The notes below the pieces were generated by a model. That model was given only the letters and a program-made list of their open reading frames with translations, was not told where the DNA came from and searched no databases. From assembly GCF_905475465.1 (NCBI RefSeq), contig NC_062246.1:3188001-3252000 (forward strand): a DNA stretch of 64,000 bases, written 5' to 3'. This stretch comes from Pieris napi (Eukaryota > Arthropoda > Insecta > Lepidoptera > Pieridae). Every line of letters begins with the position of its first letter. Positions within the stretch are counted from its first letter, which is position 1. Shown here one piece after another: positions 21,628 to 31,741 of this stretch. A program made the position numbers and the translations under genes.

Positions 21628-24600
21628 TTAGTTCGAACGACTCGACTGTAATATAAAAATAACGTTCTAAAATAAAATTTAATAACTGTATAAAAAAATG
21701 TTTAGTAAACTGTGGTTCTTTAAAGGGCTAAAATTGTCGTCACTTAGCTCACACTTGATTATGTTCTCTCAGCTCAATGCTTTGGAACGTTTAGCAAGAG
21801 GGTTTGAGCACCTGCTTGGAAAAAAATTCTTGTTTTTCCTTCAAAGTCTGGAAAAGCATAATTGTATTACTCAAGCCGTATTGTAACAAAATCTCTACAG
21901 CGTGAGGATTTTCGTATTAACGTTGTACATTTTAATGTTGATTTCCTTCCACGACACATTTTTTGTAGAGGAATGTCAGGTTGGAAAGGAAAATCGCTTT
22001 TTGTATCTTAATTCATTGTAATTATGGATAAAACAAATAAAATCATAGTCAAAAACTCACGCATTTAATGCCATCGAGTTATTAAAATATTGTTATTAGT
22101 GTACGCAATAAATTATGAAATGAAGTATATTTAATAACTACATTTGATAATCAAATTTGGGCACAGCGCAGGTGTGTTAGTGGTGGGAGTTTTCCGTTTC
22201 GGAGCCCAAAACGCACGCCAGATCAGTGTACAAATTACAATATAATTAATTTAAAAACATATGAAATTTAACACTTAAAATTAATATTAGGTCAAAAGAG
22301 CTAAACCCCATTAGACGGAAGGCACGTACAGTCATTGACGGTGGTTATCACCTCCGCCGGAAGTCGTAAACCTGCTGCAGTGCGGCACCTATTCAATAAA
22401 GCTATCTAGAATTTCCCTTTATTTTCGCAAATATGAAAGTTAAACCTCTGTGGTAAAATCTTTTTTAAAATTGCTTTAAAAAATAACGCGTTCGAAAAAA
22501 GAACGCTATCTCCACCATGAATCAGAAAAGGGCAGTTACAAAAGGAATTAAGCGACAATTTTCGTTCTTATCAAGTTTTGGAGCTTGACCAAAATTACTG
22601 GTTAAATAATGACATGCACTTGGAACGCGTAGTTGAGTAAAATGTTGAATTCCAGTGTAATTCGTCTTTATATATAAGCTAAATAAAATATTTCAAGCAG
22701 TTTCTGCTCTTAAGGGTGGAAAATAAGGTATAATTTGGTGAAGCATTCGCTTTCTTCAATGCAAAGCTTTGGTGTTGAGTTACGTTAGCACTCGTGCACA
22801 ATTTGTAACATGCAATTGGACTTTTCAACTTTTTAATTTTGAGGTAATTTAACGATTTGGCGTCATTTACTTTTAGAATGAGTTGGCAATTTCAAAGTTT
22901 GCGCGTTAGGTGTTTCTTAAACCTATAAATTACGTATGTAATATTTATTAGTCGTTTGAGAAAAAGGCTCAATTTTGTAAATGATATTTCCTTAGACACG
23001 TGAAAAAAATAACAATTATTGTTCGCCAGAAATCAAGTTGATATCCGAGTATTATATTATTTATATTGGAAACTAAATTATGGATATTAGTAATTGTAGT
23101 GTTACACTTAAGACGTATATAAATAAAAAATATGCTATGCGATCTGTTTCGTAAAGGCATTTAATTCTCATTTTTATCAGTCCCAAACACATTGTACTAT
23201 AATTTATTACTGTTGCCGATAGCTTAAATAAGAAACCATAAACGAAAAATAGCGTTGACTTTTCTTAGATTATCTAAAAATACTTTAAGTAAAAGTATAT
23301 TTAGATTAAAAGAACGCCAGAAAATCTGCAATCTCTTTCTAAACAAAGGAATTCTCGCATTAAAACTTTGCACCCAAAATAAAGCCTGTACGGTTTCCTA
23401 CAAAGACAATTCAATAGTCAAAGCTGTTGAAAGCAAACACCAAATTGCTCGCTAACTTGAGATTACATGCACCCACCACCCCCAAGGTCGCCGTCTTTTG
23501 TTCGCTCAGCGTATTTAAAAACACCTTTTATTTCTGTACTAGTCCCGAGTGCCTATGAACAAAGAGCATGATCAGCATCGATACAGATATGAGATGAAAC
23601 AAGGTTTGTTATTGACGGTAACATTACACCGGTTTGAAGCAGAATCTTACGATTTTTATTGTACTTTAAAATATAGAAAGAGATTTTTTTTTTATTTATT
23701 TGGACCACAATTAGGACAAACACATGATATAAATTGACATACAATATAAGAAGCGGTGCCGTCCCTATATGTGGCCACGACCAGCGAAATCAAGTAGATA
23801 CAATACACAGTGTTAAACTATTTGAACCAATAAATGAAATTATCGGTACTGTGTCGTAATTAGCTGAGACCAGAGAACCATGAAATAATATTGTCTATTC
23901 AAGTCGATAATGTTTACAGATCTTGATGATTATTTAATTTTAATTATTAACTGGTATTTTCTTAAGTCAGTTTATTCTTTGCTTCTAATCTTTAGAACAA
24001 AGATTTTTACTTTATATTATGACATAAAAAAGTTATAATAATAAAAATATATTTTAAGGTTAGTTATTGTTTTTTTTATTAATTAGTTAATTTATTAGTA
24101 TATTATTTAAATATTCATAATTAAGATTAATAGGATGCGATTGTTTACTTTTTAGATGTTCAAAAATGTCGTATTGTAATAAATAAAATAAACTAAAATG
24201 TAAAAAAAAATTAAAGAAGTCAACAAATGTTTCCAACGTACATACGTAGTAAGAGCTATCATAGCTTTCAGTACGACCAATTATTTTTACCTGTTATGAA
24301 GAATTATTCATTCCTTTAGTGCTACAATGGTCTTCAGACTTCTGTAAGTACCTGCTTATATTATTTTATTAGTACGTCTGTTATTCTAAAAAGATTTTTT
24401 TATTGTTAAGACAACATAAAGTGTACCAAACTTTTTGTGAATGTAATAGTTGTTAATACACAATAAAAATCCCTAAGATTTTTGGGTTATTCCGAAAAGA
24501 TCCCTAGAGTGAAAACGTAAAACGAAACGACTTTGCCAATCGTCCAATTGTCATTATACGTCATATTACGTCCTAACGTGTTCGTCTCGCGTCTTTTGTT

Positions 24601-26383
24601 TCGTTAATTTACGTTCTCACTCCCAGAACTTTCGCGGATTTGAGTTGATGCATAAAGATACATAATGCATAATTTATCTAAATAATAAGACTTTTATACG
24701 GAATTAACGAACGCGTTAGCGCTAATAAGTAATTCCACTTAGTATAAGAGTTGAACACGGCCCAAGAGGGATGCACTTGGGGAATTTTTCAAGTAATTTG
24801 GATTCTATTCACAACGGGGTAGCGTCTAAAGGCTCGAGCCAAATGAAGCGAACTGCGCTGCATTATGGGTTAGGACGACCTCTCAATGAGTACTTGAGAC
24901 TGAAATATTCGGAAATTTTAGAACGAAAATTGTAATAAGGCACGTTAGGGTTTATACAGAAATTGACAAGGCAAGGAGGTTTTGATTATAACAATCTATT
25001 GCATAGTACATGATGACTAGAGATAATATTTGCTAGAAGCAAGATAATATAACAGAAATGCCTTTCTTTATATCTACCACTTAAAACATATTTGACAACG
25101 CAACAGTATATACAAATCAAAAGGATCTGGCTACTAATGATAATCGTACAGTTGTTCTTACTCAACAGATTGCCGCGGAGCAGAAAGAAAGAGAAAAAAA
25201 AAGTTGTTCTTACGTCAGTTTCCTCACAATGTTATCTATAACCTTAAGACCTAGTGTTACATATAGCCTTCACGACGCAAACAGAAAATTTTCGCTAATA
25301 TCAAAAAAGTCTTGCAGCATTAATATGATTTTAATTACTTCGGTTCTTTATCTAGATAACACTGTCTGCAAGTCTGAAATAAACAAACGATTAGAGAAGT
25401 TTACACAACCTTTAAATTAGATGAAGTTAAAAATAAATGCAAACATTTTGTGTAAATATAATTGTGTGTGTACTTTCGTTGTACTAATATAAACGCTATC
25501 CTTGGTCTGTTTAAGACTTAAAGTCAAGTACCATATATCTCCAATGCACATGGAATACATTTTACAAATTAATATAGATATTTTGTTATTTTAAAATGTT
25601 TTTTTATTTCTCTGCATGTCGTGTATACTTAAAATTGAAGTAAGTACATGCATGATCTATGTTGCTCTGTGAGTGTCTGTATATAGTTAAAGTTATAAAT
25701 AAAAAAAAAATAAGCAAGGAGATTCCTTATGTTGTCTTGTATAGACAGTTTGAAATTGGGATCAAGCATTTCAAAATTCCTAAGCTGTCAGGTGTATAAA
25801 AATATGTTCAAAAATCAGTCGTAAATTTTTATAGGGATCGCGATACTGCATTTGTATTTTAATTCCAGTTTATACATGCACAGCTTAATTAATGTGTGTT
25901 GAGACAGCTGGTGTATATAAAAAAATACTTTTATCTGTGTTCTTAATATTTTATTTTTTCATTGTACGCTGTGGCTTACGCTGCCAGTCAATAGCTATTG
26001 AGAGCGATTAAATTAATTAGGAGCGCACTCTTTAGCACCACTAATAAAGACTAGTGAAGTGAGAAATAGGCGTTAAATCACGCCCCTATTGTATTTAAAC
26101 TAATTTAAAACTTTCCTATACTTGAATGAGATTAAATTTAAAGCTGATAATGGATTTATAACAGAAACGAGCTTAAACAAAATCCTTTCGATATCCTTAT
26201 GTTTAAAAATAGTTTTAGGTTCATATAGGATAAATTAATTCTTCTGAAGTCGGAATCAATCGCTTATACATTGTATTGACCAAATTAAGACAATTTTGGG
26301 TCTCAACATCCCTAATGACAAGCGGAGGACAGAGCAGTGTGGAGTCAGGAAGTCGACGTTTCAGTTAAGGCTTTTCAAGCCAG
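21628..26383. other. Long AT-rich intergenic tract without recognisable features
   Basis: Read on both strands. Short frames (for example 21698-21886, 23255-23455, 25229-25420) lack splice context or known motifs. A denser G+C patch at 22310-22400 ends in AATAAA but has no clear coding content. Confidence 0.4.
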
Positions 26384-26572
26384 CCTTGCGATTCTGTAAC
26401 TCACTTGTCGAACTCTCACAGCGGTTAAGCAATAAACAATAAACTACAAGGAGGGACCTTATCAGAATGCCAAATCATAAAATGACTGCTTCACTCATTG
26501 ACTGATTTGAGCGCGACCGCCGCTGTGAAAACAGCTGTGTGAGCTCGAAAAGTGAGTTACAGAATCGCAAGG
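26384..26572. repeat. TIR MITE (CCTTGCGATTCTGT family), copy 2, inverted relative to copy 1
   Basis: Ends CCTTGCGATTCTGTAACTCA and, inverted, the same sequence. The interior GAGCGCGACCGCCGCTGTGA is the reverse complement of the copy-1 interior, so the copies lie in opposite orientation. Flanks CAAGCCAG and CACTTCAG agree at 5 of 8 positions, a decayed target duplication. Confidence 0.85.
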
Positions 26573-26846
26573 CACTTCAGTGATAAAGACTACGAAGAAG
26601 AGAATTAGCATATCCACCAGACGAAAGTCTACGGGACTCTCACCGTATTTACTTAAAAGTAAAAATGTATTAAAGTTAAACATTTTCCCTTTGTTTTTAG
26701 AATATATTTTAAAAATAGTTTTTAAATATTACATTATTTCTTGAATTCCGTAGAGTTCGTGCAGGTAACATATATACGGCAGACGAACATACTTAATCTT
26801 TCCCCACCCATTTGAACTCTTGTAGAATACGGCTCGCTCGATTCTG
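26573..26846. other. Intergenic sequence, no feature seen
   Basis: AT-rich; no feature. Confidence 0.4.
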
Positions 26847-27040
26847 TTAAGCTTTACTTAATCCCAAAAGAAGACCCATCCCACGCCTGACAGTTTTAAA
26901 ATAAATAACCTTATAAATGTCTTCAGGTGACGCAATACTCATAACTTCGACCCAAATTTCTTCCATTATTATCATATTCGGCGTTTCGCTCGCTTTCAGT
27001 TCGCAGCAGTGGTCAGTTACTTTGTCATAGATGATTTTAA
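26847..27040 (-). CDS. Candidate terminal coding exon, unidentified protein
   Basis: The minus-strand frame reads KLKIIYDKVTDHCCELKAS, then MIIMEEIWVEVMSIAS, and ends RRGMGLLLGLSKA-stop. The frame has no ATG at its start and a TAA just upstream. In between lies ATCCTAACATAG|AA, which fits a branch point plus 3' splice acceptor, so translation would enter from an intron with phase 1. Balanced codon use and mixed acidic/basic residues argue for real coding. I do not recognise the family, and no upstream exon was found. Could be chance. Confidence 0.33.
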
Positions 27041-27062
27041 GTTTTTCTATGTTAGGATACAC

Positions 27063-28195
27063 AGGAATCGGTTAGGATGTAAAGAAATGTTTAATTCATT
27101 TTCTCCACATGCATAAAATTGTTGCATGTTAACAATCTGTATGCAAATCGTGCGGATTTTTTTGGTCCGTGAGGTTTTTATAGTGGGGACGCTTTTCAGC
27201 TAACGCTCTTTGCAGTAGACGATAAAAATGTATTCTATGTTACTCCGCAAAAATGAAAAAATGTGTAGTAAGTTGAAATTCATCCATTCCAAAACAGAAA
27301 AATATTTTAAAACAATGCAAGGAGACACACAGAAAGTCGTTTTAAACCAGCGTATGCAATCAAACATTCCAAAAACCAAAAATGGAAAGGTTTTTAGTAA
27401 ACAATAGCTCAAAAGTCTCGAGAATCGGACGACTTATCAAAACTGTCGTAAGATTTGCGTCGTAAACATATTTAAGTTAATATTGTCTTTTATTGACATA
27501 ACTTTCACTCATTTGATAATAAAACAATTTTTTACCGGATTAAAGTTACGTATTTACAACTATTTTTTATAATTTTAAATTTAACCGACGTTTCGCGTGC
27601 TTTACAGCTTGCGTGGGCACGGTACGGTAACTGAAGACAAAAGGTGTTGAATGTAAAAAAGTGTCACAGCTGTAGAAAATGTTGCATTATCTGTATCTGT
27701 TTCTCCGGAGTTGGTATCGATTAAAAGATGGAGGGTTTTGGCAAAAATTTAAAATTATGAAAAATAATTATATATATAACTTAAATCCGCAAAAAAATTG
27801 TTTTATTATAGTTAAGTTATTTTATCTTACTGATTTTTATTTTTATTTTAAACTTATAAAGGTATTTTATCAAGTTTACGGAATCAAATATTATTAATTT
27901 ATATCATTTTTTTTATTGTGTATTCACATCTTAAATTAAGTTCTTGAGTTGGTAATGAAATGTCATATAAATTATTCTACCTTGTTATTGTTTCATTTGC
28001 TATGTATTTTTTTTATTAAGGGTGATGTACTGTGCCCACATGATAAATGTAAATGTTTCGATGTTTTAATATAGTTATGTATTGTACAACATTTATATTA
28101 AATAGACGTGTTCTGAAGAGCCCCGTTTCATTACAATACTTAGTACCTTATAAAGACATACGAATAGCAAATAAGGTACAAGACTAAATGTTAAT
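27063..28195. other. AT-rich intergenic sequence
   Basis: A GC-richer phrase at 27586-27650 (CCGACGTTTCGCGTGCTTTA, GCGTGGGCACGGTACGG) looks repeat-derived from memory, with no second copy here. Confidence 0.3.
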
Positions 28196-28352
28196 GGTTG
28201 CTGGACTCTGTTTCCACACTCATACTCTCATTGGGTCCAATGTGTGTAAAGTCCTGGCTAACTAAGTCAGCCTAGCTCCTTCCAGAAGCACATAACTTTC
28301 CTGGGCATTTCGCAGGCTTCACGGAGCGACCTCACTGCTCCGAGGATTTTGT
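28196..28352 (-). pseudogene. LINE 3' fragment: C-terminal residues plus 3' UTR (copy B)
   Basis: The minus strand reads ILGAVRSLREACEMPRK then FWKELG and a stop, followed by GCCAGGACTTTACACACATT. The same peptide (ILGAVRSVRDACEVSRIV...WKELGRPN) and UTR (GTCAGGACTTTACAAACAAC) occur on the plus strand at 48563-48846, so both are 3' ends of one LINE family of the RNase-H-bearing R1/I type (clade by inference). Confidence 0.7.
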
Positions 28353-29588
28353 ACGTTCCACATTAAGACTAAAACGTAGTGCTATTTTCACTACCGGACC
28401 AGAGGTAGTTACTTCGTTTTACTCTCGGCGAAACAATTTTATTTTTATACTTAAAGTTTTATCGATTATTATATTCATTTAAAAGTTTGTTATTTTAAAG
28501 TAGTTTTCGGCTAATTCATGGCCATAATATGTCTTATTAATTTCTGTGCATTCAAATTCGTATAAATATTGTACATTTTAAATTACCGATAAAATATATT
28601 ACTGTTTCATAGTCTTCACATAATATTATGCATATTATACATTGTTAAAATTTAAGTAAACTTGGTGACATCCGTAGAGATAAACTGTTTGAACCACGAA
28701 GCTTTGTGATTTTCACGAAACTACCTAAATTGTTTGAGTAAAACATCTGCTGTTTGTATAGTTATAAGTTATATGACTACGGTAGACAGTAAACAATATT
28801 TTTTAAATGTCTCCATATAAAAGTCAATCATTTAGCACCTTAATATAATTGTTCCTGAATTTATATTTAACGCAGTTCATACATGATTTTAGGCCCTATG
28901 TAAAGAAGTTGAAGGAAAAGATGGAAAATCGATTTTTATATAAATGGAAATTTTTAAGTTTTACTCATGACTTCGCCCTGGTTAATTTTGTGTAATATGA
29001 ACTAACTTATGGGTATATGTTTATCGTGAGATAAACTAGCTTATGTACCATCGTCTTAAGATTCAATCTATCTCTATACCAAATTCATAGAAGTAAATTC
29101 AGTGATTTAGGCCCGAGAACGAAATTACTTTAGAATTTGTATCATTACTTAGAAAAAAATGCATGCATGTGATCATAATTGAATTTAAAATTTAAATGTA
29201 CTTGTAATCTGTGGTATTTTTTTTAATAACTTATAAAAAGTGTTGAAGAACAAGTTTTAAATATTAAAGTTTGGTTGAGTAATATCAACAATTTAATTAC
29301 CAAACCCTTATATATTAGAAATAAAAGCCTTTAAAAGTATAACATTGTTATTGTAATCCTTGTTAAGTCGTAAAACAGAAATGTCTAAATAAAATAAATG
29401 AGAAATACAATGATCCATTATGTTCGATTCTGGTATTAAACGATTTATAATGAAAACATATTTAATGAACACAAAAACAAAATACATGAAACTGATGTTT
29501 GTCGATGAGAATAGTTTGTCCTTTTCGTGTGTGTGTAAAATTCGCATGAACAGCCTCAACAAATATCAAGCCTTCAAAAAAGACGCAA
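28353..29588. other. AT-rich intergenic sequence, no feature seen
   Basis: Opposed short frames at 29308-29635 overlap and look random. Confidence 0.4.
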
Positions 29589-29603
29589 TAGGTATGTATG
29601 ACT

Positions 29604-29869
29604 GGAGCAGTGTTGGTTTAGTGGCTTCAGCTTGACTCTCATCCCTGAGGTCGTAGGTTCGATTCCCGGCTGTGGACCAATGGACTTTCTATATATGTGC
29701 GCATTTAACATTCGCTCGAACGGTGGGGGAAAACATCGTGAGGAAACTAGCATGCTTAAAACCCAAACCCGACGGCGTGTGTCAAGCACCGAAGGCTGAT
29801 CACCTACTTGCCTATTAGATTGACAGAAATCTGAGGACCAGACCTAAAAAGGTTGTCGCGCCACTGATT
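29604..29869 (+). mobile_element. Metulj-like SINE, complete, with target-site duplication
   Basis: The reference copy for this window. tRNA-like head: A box in GGTTTAGTGGCTTCAGC, B box GGTTCGATTCC. The body runs through CAATGGACTTTCTATATATG, GCGCATTTAACATTCGCTCG, AAAACATCGTGAGGAAACTA, GGCTGATCACCTACTTGCCT and AGGTTGTCGCGCCACTGATT. TAGGTATGACT follows at 29870-29880; the left flank has TAGGTATGTATGACT (29589-29603), the same word with a TATG slip, so this is the target duplication. Transcribed by RNA polymerase III and moved by a LINE partner if active. Confidence 0.92.
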
Positions 29870-29880
29870 TAGGTATGACT

Positions 29881-30323
29881 CTAGTAAGTCAAACACCATC
29901 TGACATACGGACTAAGTTTCGACTCAGCATCTAACTAAGACCCAACTCAAATTTTCCATACTAAGAAATTATTAACTGCGTAAAGCTCCTCTTGTGTCAA
30001 CAGATGGTACATTTTGAATAAATGACTGATAAATTATATTTGTATTAGGATTACATGTGGAATTTCGTTATAATTTTCATAGATATTCGAGTTTCATTAA
30101 ATTCTTTTTTGTGAGGTGATTAAATTATTACATCGGATATGAAATATTTGCGGAGGTAAAGCTTTTAAAATGTAATTACTTTTCATTGAGTTATGTTTAA
30201 CTGTTTAATTAATGTTTAAATTGGTGAATTAGTTATGACAATTGGGTTAATATATGGTTTTAGGTAGATGATATATTCGCTTAATTATTGCATATAGTCA
30301 GTACTATAAGGGAACAGAGAAAA
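29881..30323. other. Intergenic, no feature seen
   Basis: AT-rich; no frame or repeat recognised. Confidence 0.4.
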
Positions 30324-30412
30324 GTCCCTGAGGCCGTAGTTTCGATTCCCGGCTGTACCAATTGACTTTCCGTCTATGTGCGCATTTATCACTCGGTCGA
30401 ACGGTGAAGGAA
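30324..30412 (+). mobile_element. Metulj-like SINE head, 3'-truncated
   Basis: Contains CCTGAGGCCGTAGTTTCGAT, TCCCGGCTGTACCAATTGAC, GTGCGCATTTATCAC and GAACGGTGAAGGAAAA, then stops. It is the first third of the element. Confidence 0.82.
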
Positions 30413-30418
30413 AAAAAA

Positions 30419-30667
30419 TCAGTGGCGCTACAACCACTTTTAGGTCTTGGCCTCAGATGTCTGAATCTGTTTCATGATCATTTTTAAACCTAATAGGCAA
30501 GTAGGTGATCAGCCTCCAGTGCCTGACACACGCCGTCGACTTTTTGGGTCTAACAAAATGTCGGTTTCCTCACGATGTTTACCTTCACCGTTCGAGCAAA
30601 TGTTAAATGCGCACATAGAAAGTCCATTGGTGCACAGCCGGGGATCGAACCTACGACCTCAGGTATG
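30419..30667 (-). mobile_element. Metulj-like SINE, inverted, immediately after the truncated copy
   Basis: CAGTGGCGCTACAACCACTT, GAATCTGTTTCATGATCATT, GCCTGACACACGCCGTCGAC, GGTTTCCTCACGATGTTTAC and GCACAGCCGGGGATCGAACC in reverse. Its head (about 30580-30667) is complementary to 30324-30412, so the two form a ~90-bp inverted repeat with a ~165-nt spacer. Confidence 0.88.
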
Positions 30668-30984
30668 TTAACATAGTACTGTTAAACATTGTGTGAACTC
30701 CCGTATTACCAATGATTGTGTTTACTGATTCATAGGCTAAGCAGCCATCTACGACGTTCAACGTGATAAAATTGTTTCATTGCATAAAAATCTAACAAAA
30801 AGTGAGAAATAGGTACAATAAAAATCACTCACTCACTCTGCTTGCTCTTCGACCCAAAAAGTGTTTTGGCATCTTATCCTTGGCCACCTCCCGCCAATAT
30901 ATTAAAAATTAAACTATGCTATTTTCGATGAGTACTGACCTAGTACTGAAGCAAAAAGACAAAACGATTTCACATTTAATTAAA

Positions 30985-31110
30985 AGATTACCGACATGCG
31001 AGGGACCTGACTGAATGGCCAATGGATGATAGGCCAAAAACGCGTATAAGATGGTAATATGACCTTAGCAATTGATTTGGTCATAACATGCATTCCTTTG
31101 AGAGCTTTTG
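30985..31110 (+). pseudogene. Possible RTE-like LINE C-terminal remnant
   Basis: The plus strand reads WPMDDRPKTRIRW, stop, YDLSN near 31015-31070. This resembles the WRPxxxKRxxGRPxxRWxDDL tail of RTE-type reverse transcriptases. It is short, with stops, so weakly supported. Confidence 0.3.
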
Positions 31111-31399
31111 ATGGCTTTTCCCTATATATAGAGAAACATTTTCAGGCTAGAATTACCTGCGTAATTCGCCAATTTTTCGTGTTTTATTTATGACACTAAT
31201 TATGAGTATATTGATATATTCCACCCCACTAAGAGAATGTGACGAAACATTTGAAAAGTCTTCTCGAACTTCGATTTTGTTTAAGCAGTAACACTCTAGA
31301 TTTTATTTGATATATTGTACTTACTTATGTTTTCTGTTTCATATATAATATATTGTTTATCTATGTAATCTGTTTTGGGTTTCTATATTGTCTAAGTGT

Positions 31400-31741
31400 T
31401 TTGTTTAATAATATAATAATAATAAATAATAATAAATCTTTATTCGTTATCTCAAAGATTTTACAATAGCTGATAAGTGATTGGGACCTCCTTTTAAGCG
31501 CATAAGCACTTGTGTTAGGAGAACCCGCTCTTCCATTACATAGGTGTACTAACTAATTATAATTTAATTTAACACGTATAGCTAAGCTAAGTATTACAAT
31601 TTTACAATTTACTAAACATAATCTAAGGTTAAAATGTGAATAATGATATATGTGTGTATGTGTATGTGTGTGTGTGTGTTTGTGTGTTTATGAGAATGAA
31701 TTTTCATGACTGATTGTAGAAGTTGACTATTTACTAGTGTA
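31400..31741 (-). other. 3' UTR and tail of the CR1/Jockey-type element
   Basis: Minus-strand reading ends GAATAAAGATTTATTATTAT, i.e. a polyadenylation-like signal directly before a TTA-rich tail. The (TG)n run at 31649-31690 lies inside the UTR. Confidence 0.7.

Noticed and set aside
29610..29680. tRNA gene
   Set aside because: Same reason: it is the 5' head of a SINE with target duplication and many relatives.
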